Source: Streptosporangium sp040640155 (GTDB lineage: Bacteria; Actinomycetota; Actinomycetes; Streptosporangiales; Streptosporangiaceae). Taken from it: 64,000 nt of DNA. Positions within the stretch are counted from its first letter, which is position 1, and every line of letters begins with the position of its first letter. The notes below the pieces were generated by a model. That model was not told the DNA's origin. It made no database searches and worked only from the letters and a program-made list of their open reading frames with translations. The translations under genes and the position numbers were made by a program. Of the stretch, positions 9,192 through 18,219 are shown piece after piece. Location of the stretch: assembly GCF_040640155.1 (NCBI RefSeq), contig NZ_JBFABE010000023.1:1-64000 (forward strand). Direction: 5' to 3'.

Positions 9192-10202
9192 ATGTTCGTG
9201 GAACGCCAGGTGGAGCTCAGGTTCGACGCCTCCTCACGCGAGGCGAGGACGCACACCAACCTGTCCGCCGTACGGACCGACGCCCTGGGGCTCTGGCTGG
9301 CCGGCGACGAGACCGCCACCGTCGAGCACCTGGCGTTCCGCGGCGGGCGGTACGACGACCAGCGCACCTTCTTCCTGGCCGACTTCGTGGACCTGCCCGC
9401 CGAGCGCGAGGAGGAGGCCGACATCGAGGGGCTGGGCCGGGCGGACGGCTGGCTCTGGGCGATCGGGTCGCACAGCCTCAAGCGCAGGCGGGTCAAGAAG
9501 GGGCAGCCGCCGCACAAGGCGCGCCGCCGCCTCGCCGCGGTGGTGCGCGAGGAGAACCGCTTCATCCTGGTACGGCTGCCGCTCGTCGGCGCCACCCCGG
9601 TCCGCGAGGACGGCAGCCGCAGGGCGGAGATCCTGGCCGGTCCCGGCCGGAACCTGGCCGACCTGCTGGCCGCCGATCCGCACCTGGGCCCGTTCGTGCC
9701 GATTCCCAGCAAGGACAACGGCCTGGACGTCGAGGGCATCGCCGTGCTGGGCGAGCGGCTGTTCGCCGGCCTGCGCGGCCCGGTGCTGCGCGGCTGGGCC
9801 GCCGTCCTGGAGATCCGGCCGGAGAGCGACCCGCGGCGGCCGGGCGCCCTGCGGCTCGCCGACGTCGACGGCGGGCCGTACCGGACACACTTCCTGAACC
9901 TCGGCGGGCTCGGCGTCCGCGACATGTGCCCCCACCGGGGCGGGCTGCTGATCCTGGCCGGGCCGACCATGAGCCTGGACGGGCCGGTGCGCCTGATGCG
10001 CTGGGAACCGCCGGACGAGCCCTCCGTCGTGCACGAGCCCGAGGTCGTCGGCGACCTGCCGTACGGCCATGGGAGCGACCACCCGGAGGGGATCACCGTG
10101 CTCGACGGCGACCGCCTCATGGTGGTCTACGACAGCCCGTCACAGGCGCGGCTCACCCCCCAGGGCGGTGTCCTCGCCGACATCGTCAGGCTGCCCCGCT
10201 GA
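9192..10202 (+). CDS. DUF3616 beta-propeller-like protein
   Basis: A 336-residue protein matching DUF3616. It begins with RQVELRFD, includes SAVRTDALGLWLAGDETATVEHL, an ADIEGLGRADGWLWAIGSHS motif, and the late DNGLDVEGIAV and HPEGITVL motifs, a repeated D/HxEGI pattern typical of this beta-propeller family. There is no signal peptide. Function is unknown; relatives are often annotated as esterase-like propellers. An open frame extends upstream to 8088 but only as a shadow of the opposite gene; the ATG at 9192 is where family similarity starts. Its stop overlaps the end of the convergent MFS gene by 17 bases. Confidence 0.8.
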   Translation: MFVERQVELRFDASSREARTHTNLSAVRTDALGLWLAGDETATVEHLAFRGGRYDDQRTFFLADFVDLPAEREEEADIEGLGRADGWLWAIGSHSLKRRRVKKGQPPHKARRRLAAVVREENRFILVRLPLVGATPVREDGSRRAEILAGPGRNLADLLAADPHLGPFVPIPSKDNGLDVEGIAVLGERLFAGLRGPVLRGWAAVLEIRPESDPRRPGALRLADVDGGPYRTHFLNLGGLGVRDMCPHRGGLLILAGPTMSLDGPVRLMRWEPPDEPSVVHEPEVVGDLPYGHGSDHPEGITVLDGDRLMVVYDSPSQARLTPQGGVLADIVRLPR

Positions 10203-11604
10203 CCGTGCGGGCCGGGCCGTCGGGGCGGGCGCCGGGGTCCTCCGGGCCGCCGGGGTCGCCGGGGTCGCCGGGGTCGTACGGGCGGTCACCGGACCGCCGG
10301 CGGGTGACGGCCATCGACATGACAGCGGCGGCCAGGCAGAGCGCGCCCGCGGCGTACCAGGCGAGGTCGTAGGCGCCGAAGTGGTCACGGGTGATCCCGG
10401 CCGCGGTCGCGGCGATCGCCGCCCCGACCTGGTGGGAGGCGAAGACCCAGCCGAACACCACGGCCCCGTCGGGACCGTAGATCTGGCGGCAGAGCGCCAC
10501 GGTCGGCGGGACCGTCGCCACCCAGTCGAGGCCGTAGAAGACGATGAAGACGAGCATGCTGGGCTCGGCGGTGGCTCCGAACAGGCTCGGCAGGGCGAGC
10601 AGCGACAGGCCGCGCAGCCCGTAGTAGGCGCCGAGCAGCAGGCGTGAGTCGACCCTGTCGCTCAGCCAGCCGGAGGCGACGGTGCCGACCACGTCGAAGA
10701 TCCCGACCAGCGCGAGCAGGCCGGCGGCGACCGGCTCGGCCATGCCGTGGTCGTGGGCGGCGGGGATGAAGTGGGTGCCCACCAGGCCGTTGGTGCTCAT
10801 CCCGCAGATCGCGAACCCCCCGGCGAGCAGCCAGAAGGGGCGCGTCCGCGCGGCACTCCGGAGCACGCCGAGGGCGCGCGAGGCGGCGTTGCCCGGACGG
10901 GTGCCGGACACGGCCCCGCCCGCCCGCGCGGGCCGGGCCGCGGCGGCCGACGGGGTGGCGGACGGGGTGGCGGACGGCGCCGGGTCGGCGCCCAGGGCGG
11001 TGGTGCCCACGTCCTCGGGCCGGTCGCGCAGCAGGAACCAGACCAGCGGGACCACGACGAGGGCGGCGATGGCGACGGTGAGCGCGGCCGTCCGCCATCC
11101 CCGTCCGGCCGCGAGGTGGGCGAGGACCGGCAGGAACACGAGCTGGCCGGTGGCCCCGCCGGCGGTGAGCACGCCGGTGACCAGGCCCCGGTGGCGGACG
11201 AACCAGCGTTCGGTGAGGGTGGCGGCGAAGACCAGCGCCATCGAGCCGGTCCCCAGGCCGACCAGGACGCCCCAGCACAGCAGGAGCTGCCAGGGCGCGT
11301 TCATCCAGATCGTGAGCCCGCTGCCCGTGGCGACGAGCAGCAGGGCGTACGTCACCACCCTGCGCATGCCGAAACGGTCCATCAGCGCCGCGGCGAAGGG
11401 CGCGGTCAGCCCGTAGAGCATGAGGTTCACCGAGACCGCGAGCGAGATCGTGCCCCGCGACCAGCCGAACTCCTCCTGCAACGGCGTGATCAGCACACCG
11501 GGGGTGGCGCGGAACCCGGCCGCGCCCAGAATGGCGACGAAGGCGACCGCCGCCACGATCCAGGCGCGGTGCACCCCGCGACCCGGCTGAGGAGTCGTTG
11601 TCAT
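10186..11604 (-). CDS. MFS transporter (monocarboxylate/oxalate-formate type)
   Basis: A 472-residue, 12-TM major facilitator protein. The first helix WIVAAVAFVAILGAAGFRATPGVLI and the following EFGWSRGTISLAVSVNLMLYGLTAPFAAALMDRFGMRRV (TM1-2 loop with the GxxxDRFGxRRV motif) resemble the oxalate:formate and monocarboxylate porter branch. A central hydrophilic loop (about 215-255, Ala/Pro-rich) separates the two halves. The C-terminal tail is rich in GDPGDPGGPEDPG. The open frame runs back to 11769, but the upstream part is not membrane-like; the ATG at 11604 starts just before TM1. Substrate cannot be deduced. The end overlaps the DUF3616 gene. Confidence 0.85.
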   Translation of the reverse strand: MTTTPQPGRGVHRAWIVAAVAFVAILGAAGFRATPGVLITPLQEEFGWSRGTISLAVSVNLMLYGLTAPFAAALMDRFGMRRVVTYALLLVATGSGLTIWMNAPWQLLLCWGVLVGLGTGSMALVFAATLTERWFVRHRGLVTGVLTAGGATGQLVFLPVLAHLAAGRGWRTAALTVAIAALVVVPLVWFLLRDRPEDVGTTALGADPAPSATPSATPSAAAARPARAGGAVSGTRPGNAASRALGVLRSAARTRPFWLLAGGFAICGMSTNGLVGTHFIPAAHDHGMAEPVAAGLLALVGIFDVVGTVASGWLSDRVDSRLLLGAYYGLRGLSLLALPSLFGATAEPSMLVFIVFYGLDWVATVPPTVALCRQIYGPDGAVVFGWVFASHQVGAAIAATAAGITRDHFGAYDLAWYAAGALCLAAAVMSMAVTRRRSGDRPYDPGDPGDPGGPEDPGARPDGPARTVSGAA

Positions 11605-11959
11605 GGGCCTCATCATCGGCGGCGCCCGCGTCCTCCCACGAGTGGCCCGAGTGCCAATATCCGTAAGGATCGGGCCAGGGAGGCGGTCCGTCTCCGCGGG
11701 TCGGCCCGTACCGCCGAGAATGAGAGGGATACGGCTCCCGCATCTCGCATATTGGCGTAATTCGCTCAAAGGTTATGTTTTTCCTATTCTCGCTCGGAGG
11801 GGATCGCGCCCGACGGGGTCACGGGCGGGCGCGGTCGGCCGCGGTCGGCCGCGCACCCGGGCCCGGGACGACGCCCCGGCCAAGGGGGGCGGCCGCATCC
11901 GGTACTGCCCGACCGGCACGGGGGCCGGCCGGAGATCCGCAGATCGAAGGGGTGGTGCC
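11605..11959. other. Divergent intergenic region, MFS / binding-lipoprotein
   Basis: About 355 bases with no supportable gene between the divergent MFS and ABC binding-protein genes. A relatively AT-rich patch around 11745-11800 contrasts with the GC-rich flanks and is the likeliest promoter zone. I could not pick a convincing -35/-10 pair by eye. Confidence 0.3.
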
Positions 11960-13696
11960 GTGTTACACGCGCGAAGGGCCGGGAGGCTGCCGGCGCTGCT
12001 GGCGGGCGGCGCGCTCCTGGTGGGCGCCTGCGCGGGCCCCGACCCGGCGGACCGCCCCTCGGACCCCGGCTCGGCACCGGCCGCGTCGACCAGGACCATC
12101 ACCTACGCGTACGAGCAGGAGTTCCACTCCTACAACAACAACACCACCGCGGAGAACGCCACCCGCAACTTCGCCCCGCTGCAGCGGGTGCTGACCGGCT
12201 TCTGGTTCTACGGCGACAAGGGCGCGATCACTCCCGACCGGGACTTCGGGACCTACCGGAAGACCTCCGACGACCCGCTCACGGTGGAGTACACCATCAG
12301 CGACCAGGCCGTCTGGTCCGACGGCACGCCGATCGACTGCGACGACGTCATGCTGTGGTGGGCGTTCCGCTCCGGCAAGGTCGGGGGGTTCGCCTCGGCC
12401 GACACCAACGGCGTCCAGGACACCCGGGTCCCCGACTGCCGCGCCGGCGGCAGGACGTTCGACCTGGTCTACGACAAGCCGTTCGCGGACTGGGTGGCGG
12501 GCGGCCCCGGGGCGACCGAGCTGTTGCCGGCCCACGTGGTGGCCGCCCGGGACGGCCTGTCGGAGGAGGAGTTCATCGCGGCGGTCAGGAGCGCCGACGC
12601 CCGCAGGCTCGAGAAGGGCATCAGGTTCTTCAACGACGGCTGGGTCTCCGACGGCAGGCTTCCGGCCGCCGAACTGATCCCGTCCTCCGGCCCGTACAAG
12701 CTCTCGAAGCTGGACGCCGGGCAGCGGCTCACCCTGGTCGCCAACGACCGGTGGTGGGGCGCGCCCGCCGCCACCCCGACGATCGTCGAGCGCTTCATCA
12801 CCCTCGACGAGCAGGCCCAGGCGCTGCAGAACCGCGAGGTCCAGATCGTCGAGCCGCAGCCGGGGCCGGACGTGCTGAAGCAGTTGCAGTCACTGAGCGG
12901 CGTGCGGGTCAGCGTCTTCGACCGGTACACCTACGAGCACCTGGACTTCAACTTCGACTCCAGCCCGTTCAGGGACGCCAGGCTGCGCGAGGCGTTCGCC
13001 AGGTGCGTGCCCAGGCAGCGCATCGTCGACCGGCTGGTCAGGCCGGTCGCGCCCGCCGCCGGGCCGCTCCAGGTCCGCACCGTCGCCCCCTTCCAGGCCA
13101 ACAGCGCCGAGGTCGTCGCGGCCAGCGGCAGCGCCGACGCGTACGCGCGGCAGGACATCGCGGGCGCCAGGGAGCTCCTGCGCCGGACCGGCAGGACGGG
13201 GCTGGAGGTGAACATCGGCTACCAGACCCCGAACCCGCGCCGCACCGCGGCGGTGCAGCTCATCATCGACTCCTGCAACAGGGCGGGCTTCAAGGTCGTC
13301 GACAAGGGGTCCGACGACTTCCTCGGCACCGTCATGCCGGCCAACGGCTACGACGTGGCACTGTTCGCCTGGTCGGGCTCCTCACTGGTCAGCGGCTGGG
13401 CCTCCAACTTCACCTCACCGGAGAAGTGCGACGCCCGCAGCAAGGGCAACAACAACGGCTGCTACTCCAGCGCGCGGGTCGACCGCCTCATCGCGAAGCT
13501 GAACTCCACGGTGGACCTGGCCGCCCAGAACCCGATCATCGGGGAGATCGAGAAGCAACTCTGGAACGACCTGGCCACCATCCCGCTCTTCCAGCATCCG
13601 GGGCTCACCGCCTGGGACGAGACGCTCAGGAACGTCGTCCCGAACCCGGCGCAGTCGACCGTCACCTGGAACATGGACCGGTGGAGCCTGTCCTGA
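11960..13696 (+). CDS. ABC transporter substrate-binding lipoprotein, family 5 (peptide/nickel type)
   Basis: A 578-residue extracytoplasmic solute-binding lipoprotein. A short hydrophobic signal ends in a lipobox (LLVGAC, cysteine at about residue 23), followed by a disordered Pro/Ser stretch and the family-5 fold. Landmarks include YTISDQAVWSDGTPIDCDDVMLWW, SSGPYKLSKLDAGQRLTLVAN and the C-terminal WSGSSLVSGWASNF region. It resembles mycobacterial LpqW-like members as much as true peptide binders. GAAGGGG precedes the GTG at 11960 with about 7-base spacing; longer upstream frames lack a signal peptide. No permease or ATPase gene is adjacent, so it is an orphan binding protein, and its ligand is unknown. 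Confidence 0.88.
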   Translation: MLHARRAGRLPALLAGGALLVGACAGPDPADRPSDPGSAPAASTRTITYAYEQEFHSYNNNTTAENATRNFAPLQRVLTGFWFYGDKGAITPDRDFGTYRKTSDDPLTVEYTISDQAVWSDGTPIDCDDVMLWWAFRSGKVGGFASADTNGVQDTRVPDCRAGGRTFDLVYDKPFADWVAGGPGATELLPAHVVAARDGLSEEEFIAAVRSADARRLEKGIRFFNDGWVSDGRLPAAELIPSSGPYKLSKLDAGQRLTLVANDRWWGAPAATPTIVERFITLDEQAQALQNREVQIVEPQPGPDVLKQLQSLSGVRVSVFDRYTYEHLDFNFDSSPFRDARLREAFARCVPRQRIVDRLVRPVAPAAGPLQVRTVAPFQANSAEVVAASGSADAYARQDIAGARELLRRTGRTGLEVNIGYQTPNPRRTAAVQLIIDSCNRAGFKVVDKGSDDFLGTVMPANGYDVALFAWSGSSLVSGWASNFTSPEKCDARSKGNNNGCYSSARVDRLIAKLNSTVDLAAQNPIIGEIEKQLWNDLATIPLFQHPGLTAWDETLRNVVPNPAQSTVTWNMDRWSLS

Positions 13697-13876
13697 CCTG
13701 CCACCTCAACCGGTTCCGCCCTGCCCCGGCCCCGCCCGGTTCGCTCGGTTCTCCCGGTTCGCTCCGTCGTGCTCGATCCCGCTCCGGCCCGCCCGGCGAC
13801 GGCATACCTGACATGAGCTGACAGGTACGGGCGCCATGCTGGTTACGACGACCGAGAACACAGCAGGGAGCCTCAT

Positions 13877-14314
13877 ATGCCGCGTGCCACGGGAACCTTC
13901 ACCATCGACAGCTGGGAACCGACCCCCTACGACGAGGCCGAGGGGGCCACGCTCACCCGCGTCCACATCACCAAGACCTTCGACGGTGATCTGACCGGCA
14001 CCAGCACCACCGACATCATCACCGCGGTCGCCCAGGTCGAGACGTCCGCGGCCTACGTGGGCTTCGAGCGCTTCACCGGCACCGCGCACGGGCGTAAGGG
14101 CACCTTCGTGCTGCACCACACGGCCACCGCGGACGGCGAGAACGCGGGGCTGAGCTGGACGATCCTGCCCGACTCGGGCACCGGAGAACTGACCGGCATC
14201 CGGGGCGGTGGCCAGATCGTCAACGACGACGGCGCCCACTCCTTCCACCTGGACTACGAGATCCTCGACGAGGGCGGCGCCCGCTCCCCGCACCCGGACC
14301 GGGAGACCGGCTGA
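13877..14314 (+). CDS. DUF3224 family protein
   Basis: A 145-residue single-domain protein of the DUF3224 family, a small beta-barrel fold related to allene oxide cyclase-like barrels. Diagnostic stretches are ATGTFTIDSWEPTPYDE, KTFDGDLTGTSTTDIITA and the late GTGELTGIRGGGQI followed by HSFHLDYEI. No signal peptide, so cytoplasmic. A good ribosome binding site (AGGGAG) lies 8 bases before the ATG. Upstream at 13805-13827 there is an inverted repeat (TACCTG, 11 bases, CAGGTA) that could be an operator or part of a terminator for the preceding gene. Function unknown. Confidence 0.85.
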   Translation: MPRATGTFTIDSWEPTPYDEAEGATLTRVHITKTFDGDLTGTSTTDIITAVAQVETSAAYVGFERFTGTAHGRKGTFVLHHTATADGENAGLSWTILPDSGTGELTGIRGGGQIVNDDGAHSFHLDYEILDEGGARSPHPDRETG

Positions 14315-14385
14315 GAGGGACACGGCCGGGGCGGACCCGGAAAAGCGGTTGCGTACCGGCAGCACGAGGGCCCTACCGTGTCGCC

Positions 14386-15162
14386 GTGACCAGCCCGCAG
14401 GAGACCCCCGCCCGGATCGACGCGTACTTCGTCTGCGCCACCCCGCGAACCGGTAGCTCGCTCCTGCTCGGCCTGCTGGAGTCGACCGGTGTCGCCGGCC
14501 GGCCGCAGGCCTACTTCCGTGAGCCCGACGAGCCGTTGTGGGCGGACCGTTGGCGGATTCCGCGGACCGCGCGGGGCGGCTTCGACTACGCGGACTACGT
14601 CCGGGCGGCACTGACCGCCGGGCGCGGTGCGAACGGCGTGTTCGGCGCGAAGTTCATGTGGGGGACCGTCGAACACGTCGTCGCCAGGCTGGGAGCGGTT
14701 CACCCGGATCTGGCGGGCGACGACGCGGGCCTGCTGCGCCGGGTGTTCGGCCGGACGCGTTTCGTCCTCCTGCGGCGTGACGACGTGGTGGCGCAGGCCG
14801 TCTCCTGGCTGCGCGCGGAGCAGACCGGCGTCTGGTACGTCGGCGGGAACGGGGAGATCAGCGGCGCCGCCACCGGCGACGGACGCCCCCCGGTCTTCGA
14901 CCGCGAGGGAATCGACCGGTTCGTCCGGACGATCGAGGAACACAACGCGGCCTGGGAGGCGTGGTTCGCCTCCCAGGGGATCCGGCCGTACCCGATGCGG
15001 TACGAGGACCTCGCCCGCGACACGGAAGGGGCCACCCGGGATCTTCTGGCGTTCCTGGGGCTCGACCCGCCCGGGGAGCGAGTGATCACGGCACGGCATC
15101 GGCGTCAGGCCGACGAGCTCACCCGCCGATGGACGGCACGTTACCGGGAGGAATCGCAGTGA
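14386..15162 (+). CDS. Stf0-type sulfotransferase
   Basis: A 258-residue PAPS-dependent sulfotransferase of the Stf0 family, whose best known member sulfates trehalose in mycobacteria. The 5'-phosphosulfate-binding loop is CATPRTGSSLLLGLLESTGV near the N-terminus. A conserved FGAKFMWGTVEHVV segment and the 3'-phosphate-binding region FVLLRRDDVVAQAVSWLRAEQTGVWY follow, then MRYEDLARD, typical of the family. The GTG at 14386 places the P-loop at about residue 18, as expected. The product may be a sulfated sugar or lipid, but acceptor specificity cannot be read from sequence. No sulfation operon (cysD/N/C) lies in the window. Confidence 0.88.
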   Translation: MTSPQETPARIDAYFVCATPRTGSSLLLGLLESTGVAGRPQAYFREPDEPLWADRWRIPRTARGGFDYADYVRAALTAGRGANGVFGAKFMWGTVEHVVARLGAVHPDLAGDDAGLLRRVFGRTRFVLLRRDDVVAQAVSWLRAEQTGVWYVGGNGEISGAATGDGRPPVFDREGIDRFVRTIEEHNAAWEAWFASQGIRPYPMRYEDLARDTEGATRDLLAFLGLDPPGERVITARHRRQADELTRRWTARYREESQ

Positions 15163-15332
15163 TCGCCGGCTCCACGGCCGGTCGCCGGCACACCCGTCAC
15201 CCCTGAGGCGCCCGCCGTCCGTGACGCGCTCACGATCCACGACGCGCCTGCGGCCCGTGACGCGCCCACGATGCCGGACCCGCCTGCGGTCCGGGACGTT
15301 CCGGCCGGCGGGGACGCCGGCCCGCAGAACGA

Positions 15333-15372
15333 CGAGATCCCGCCACGATCGAGGTGATCGGGCGGGATCTCG
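15333..15372 (-). terminator. Terminator hairpin of tRNA-Ala copy 1
   Basis: A 12-bp perfect stem (CGAGATCCCGCC and its complement) is extended by a second CGATC/GATCG stem across one bulged base. It lies 37 bases after the tRNA 3' end on the minus strand. The same hairpin follows the other two tRNA-Ala copies. Here the T-run after the stem is weak (GTCGTTCT). Confidence 0.75.
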
Positions 15373-15408
15373 TCAACGTGCTCCGGGTCGTTCGAGAACG
15401 ACCCCGGG

Positions 15409-15481
15409 TGGAGCTATGGGGATTCGAACCCCAGACCTCCTCCATGCCATGGAGGCGCGCTACCAGCTGCGCCATAGCCCC
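15409..15481 (-). tRNA. tRNA-Ala, anticodon GGC (copy 1)
   Basis: A 73-nt cloverleaf. The acceptor stem GGGGCTA pairs with TAGCTCC and contains the G3-U70 pair that identifies alanine tRNA. The anticodon stem CCTCC/GGAGG encloses the loop ATGGCAT, so the anticodon is GGC, reading GCC/GCU. The T-arm is TGGGG-TTCGAAT-CCCCA and the discriminator is A. CCA is not encoded. About 50 bases upstream there is a plausible -10 (TATACA). Two identical copies lie at 32322 and 48622. Confidence 0.97.
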
Positions 15482-15619
15482 TGGGACGTCATCCGTCCGG
15501 GTGCCTCCGGGCGCGGCCCGGCGACGACGCCAGTGTATAGGAAACCGCCGCGCACCCTGTAACCACGGCCGTGCGGCGGCTCGCGTAACGCGGGGACGTC
15601 CGCGCCCGGGTGGCCGGCG

Positions 15620-15703
15620 CCGGGACACGGATCCCGAAACACGAACACCGGGACACGGACGCCGAAGCACAAACGCCGAGACACGGACGCCGGGCACGAG
15701 GCC
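15620..15703. repeat. Six degenerate 14-bp tandem repeats
   Basis: Six consecutive 14-base units of the form CCGGGACACGGACG, with variants at several positions, fill the space between tRNA-Ala copy 1 and the vWA lipoprotein gene. Every unit starts CCG and most carry a central CAC. The repeats make several frames open, but no start signal or protein-like composition supports a gene. Confidence 0.7.
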
Positions 15704-15766
15704 GAGCGTGCAGGCCCGGCACCGGCGCCGGGCACCCGCCCGGGACTGCGGCGCCGGGCACGGGCG

Positions 15767-17293
15767 TCAGGTGAGCGAGGCGGCCTGCGCGATCAGGCGG
15801 GCGAGTTCGGTCACCGCCGGGTCCTCGGTCGAGGCGGCCAGGCGGGTGGCGTGGGCGGCGAGGTCGTCGGCCGTCAGCCCGGCGAGCCCCTCGCGGGTAC
15901 GGAGGTACTCGGCGAAGCCGGCGGCGACCACGTCGACCTGGAACCTCGGTGAGGTCCCCTCCCAGATCGAGGCCCCCAGCTCGCGCGCGGCGAGGGAGCG
16001 GGCGGCCTCGGCGGGGGCGCGGGTGTCGGGGTCCTGCCAGCGCACGGTGGCGGTGGCGAGCTGGCCCGACGCCCCGCCGCGCAGCCGCACCTCGTACAGG
16101 GCGGTCACCGAGTGTCCCGGACCCACCTCGCCGCCGTCCTTGGCGTCGTCGCGGAAGTCCTCGGCCGCGATCCGCCGGTTCTCGTAACCGATCAGCCGGT
16201 ACGACTCCACGGCCGAGGGGTTGAACACGACCTGTGCCTTGGCGTCACGGGCCCGCAGGTCGACGGTGGTGGCGAGCTGCTCGACGAAGACCTTGTGCGC
16301 GTCGTCGGCGGAGCCGACGTAGACCGCGGCGCCGTCACCGTTGTCGGCGAGTTGCTCCATCAGCTCGTCGCCGTACTCGCGGCCGACGCCGACGCAGAGC
16401 AGAGTGATCTTCTTGCCCGCGGCCTCGGCGACCCGGTCGAGAATGCCCTGCCAGGTCGTGTCACCGGCGTTGGCCAGGCCGTCGGAGAGCAGGATGACCC
16501 GGTTGGCGGCGGCGGGCCGGAAGCCGTCGGCGGCCTCGGCGTACCCCTGGGTGAGTCCCGCCTCCAGATTGGTCGACTGCTGCACGGCCAGGCGCTCGAC
16601 GGCGGCGTGCAGCCGCTCCCGGTCGGTCGCCGGGGTCATCGCCAGCACGACCTCCGCCTCTCCGCTGAAGGCGACGACCGAGACCCGGTCACCGGGTCCG
16701 AGCTGGTCGACGAGCCGGTGCAGGGACTCCTTGACCAGGTCGAGCCTGCCGGGCTCGCCCATGGAACCCGACACGTCCACCACGAAGGTCAGGTTCGCGG
16801 GCCGGCGGGACTCCGCGGCGACCCCCCGGGTCTGCAGGCCGACACGGAGCAGCGCGGTGCCGTTCCCGGGCGTGCGCGCGCCGTCCACGTGCACGGTGAA
16901 GCCGTCGTCCTCGGGCTCGGCGTAGTCCTGCGCGAAGAAGTTGACGAACTCCTCCGGCCGGACCCGGCCGGGTTCCGGCAGGCTGCCCTCGCCGAGGAGC
17001 CGCCTGCTGTAGCCGTAGGAGGCGGTGTCCACGTCCAGGGAGAAGGTGGAGATCTGCTCGGCCGCGGTGTCGTGACTCCGGGTGGTCTCGGGGTCCTCGG
17101 CCCGGGCCGTGGCCCGATCTCGGGCCGCCGCGGAGTCCTCCTGGGCGGGGGGCTGCGCGGCCGCCGAGGGCATCGCCCTGCCCGACTCGGGCATCGGCAG
17201 GGTCTCGGTCGGCGTGGTCGAGGATCCGCCGCAGGCGGCGGCCGACAACAGGGCGAGCACGGTGAGGGCTGTGGCGAGCGGGCGGAACGTCAT
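15767..17293 (-). CDS. Secreted vWA-domain lipoprotein (YfbK type)
   Basis: A 508-residue lipoprotein: signal peptide with lipobox (LSAAAC, cysteine at about residue 21), a Thr/Pro/Ala-rich linker, a YfbK-type N-terminal domain (FSLDVDTASYGYSRRLLGEG to VRPEEFVNFFAQDY), then a von Willebrand factor A domain and a DUF3520-type C-terminal region. The MIDAS metal site looks complete: DVSGS at the start of the domain, the threonine in NLEAGLTQGY's preceding loop region, and the aspartate in LLSDGLANAG. It therefore probably binds a divalent cation and a protein ligand outside the membrane. CCAGGAGGCGAC precedes the ATG. The family is known; its role, possibly envelope-related, is not. Confidence 0.9.
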   Translation of the reverse strand: MTFRPLATALTVLALLSAAACGGSSTTPTETLPMPESGRAMPSAAAQPPAQEDSAAARDRATARAEDPETTRSHDTAAEQISTFSLDVDTASYGYSRRLLGEGSLPEPGRVRPEEFVNFFAQDYAEPEDDGFTVHVDGARTPGNGTALLRVGLQTRGVAAESRRPANLTFVVDVSGSMGEPGRLDLVKESLHRLVDQLGPGDRVSVVAFSGEAEVVLAMTPATDRERLHAAVERLAVQQSTNLEAGLTQGYAEAADGFRPAAANRVILLSDGLANAGDTTWQGILDRVAEAAGKKITLLCVGVGREYGDELMEQLADNGDGAAVYVGSADDAHKVFVEQLATTVDLRARDAKAQVVFNPSAVESYRLIGYENRRIAAEDFRDDAKDGGEVGPGHSVTALYEVRLRGGASGQLATATVRWQDPDTRAPAEAARSLAARELGASIWEGTSPRFQVDVVAAGFAEYLRTREGLAGLTADDLAAHATRLAASTEDPAVTELARLIAQAASLT

Positions 17294-17433
17294 GTCGCCT
17301 CCTGGGGATGCGTGTCATCCCCTACGACGACGCCCCGCCGGTATCGGCCGGTGGCTTGACCCAAGCGAGCGCAAACCGTGTTCGACGCGTGATCAGGGTC
17401 TCCGGGCGGGGCGGGATTCGGTCTCGTCTCCGG

Positions 17434-17958
17434 TCAGCAGGCGCAGGAGACGCCGGAGACCGGTGCGGTGAGGGCGTCTGCGGGGCGGCGGGACACTCCT
17501 CGCGCCGTCTGGACGGGGTGTCCCTCGCGGGCCCAGTACTCGAAACCGCCCAGCATCTCCTTGACCGGGTGCCCCAGCCTGGCGAACTCCAGTGCGGCAC
17601 GGGTGGCACCGTTGCAGCCGGGACCCCAGCAGTAGGTCACCACGGTCGCACCCGGGGGGACCACGGAGTCGCCGCGCGCGGCGATCAGCGCGGTGGGCAG
17701 ATGGACGGCGCCCGGGATATGCCCCTGTTCCCAGCTCTCCGTACTGCGCGAGTCGATCACGACCAGGCCGGGGACACCCGCGGCCAGGTCCGCGGCCACA
17801 TCGGCCGCGTCGGTCTCGAACGTCAGCCGGGCGGCGAAGTGCGCCAGCGCGGCGGCGTTGCCCGCGGCCGGCACCGCGGTGACGGCGGAGACGCCGGTGC
17901 GGGAGGAGGGGACGGCGGTGGAGGGGACGGCGGGGACGGACTGAGGAGCGGTGGCCAT
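17434..17958 (-). CDS. Rhodanese-like sulfurtransferase
   Basis: A 174-residue single-domain rhodanese. The first 45 residues are an Ala/Pro/Thr-rich leader, followed by the domain: LVVIDSRSTESWEQGHIPGAVHLPTALI (CH2A-like motif) and the active-site loop YCWGPGCNGATRAA, where the first Cys is the expected persulfide carrier. The second Cys of the loop makes a CxxxxC pair common in this subgroup. AGGAAGGG lies about 7 bases before the ATG at 17958, which favours that start over the longer frame to 18048. It is divergent from a GlxA-type regulator, a pairing often seen in actinobacteria, so that regulator probably controls it. Confidence 0.88.
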   Translation of the reverse strand: MATAPQSVPAVPSTAVPSSRTGVSAVTAVPAAGNAAALAHFAARLTFETDAADVAADLAAGVPGLVVIDSRSTESWEQGHIPGAVHLPTALIAARGDSVVPPGATVVTYCWGPGCNGATRAALEFARLGHPVKEMLGGFEYWAREGHPVQTARGVSRRPADALTAPVSGVSCAC

Positions 17959-18192
17959 GTACGACCCTTCCTGGTGCATGCGGTGCGTCGGCGACGCCCT
18001 CGGCGGACGCTTCCGGGAGACGCTTCTGCGCGTGGCTTCCGGGAGCACTCCCGGACGCGTCTCCTGCGGCGTGACGGCTCGGTGACGCGCGACGTGGGTG
18101 CTCGGCCGACGGTCCCGGCGTCCCGGCCGGGAGCGTCACCTGCCGGATGAGGCAATGGTGTCGTGCGTGACGTCCGTCGCGACAGTGGCGTG

Positions 18193-18214
18193 AATGTCGC
18201 TTACCGCTAACATT
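18193..18214. promoter_or_regulatory. Short inverted repeat before the GlxA-type gene
   Basis: AATGT and ACATT arms separated by 12 bases lie 6 bases before the ATG of the AraC/GlxA regulator. In the shared 261-base region between the regulator and the rhodanese gene this is a candidate autoregulatory site, but short arms make it weak. Confidence 0.25.
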
Positions 18215-18219
18215 TCGCC

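Noticed and set aside
15230..15740. Minus-strand frames through tRNA-Ala copy 1 and the 14-bp repeats.
   Set aside because: They overlap the tRNA and consist of Arg/Pro repeats from non-coding sequence.
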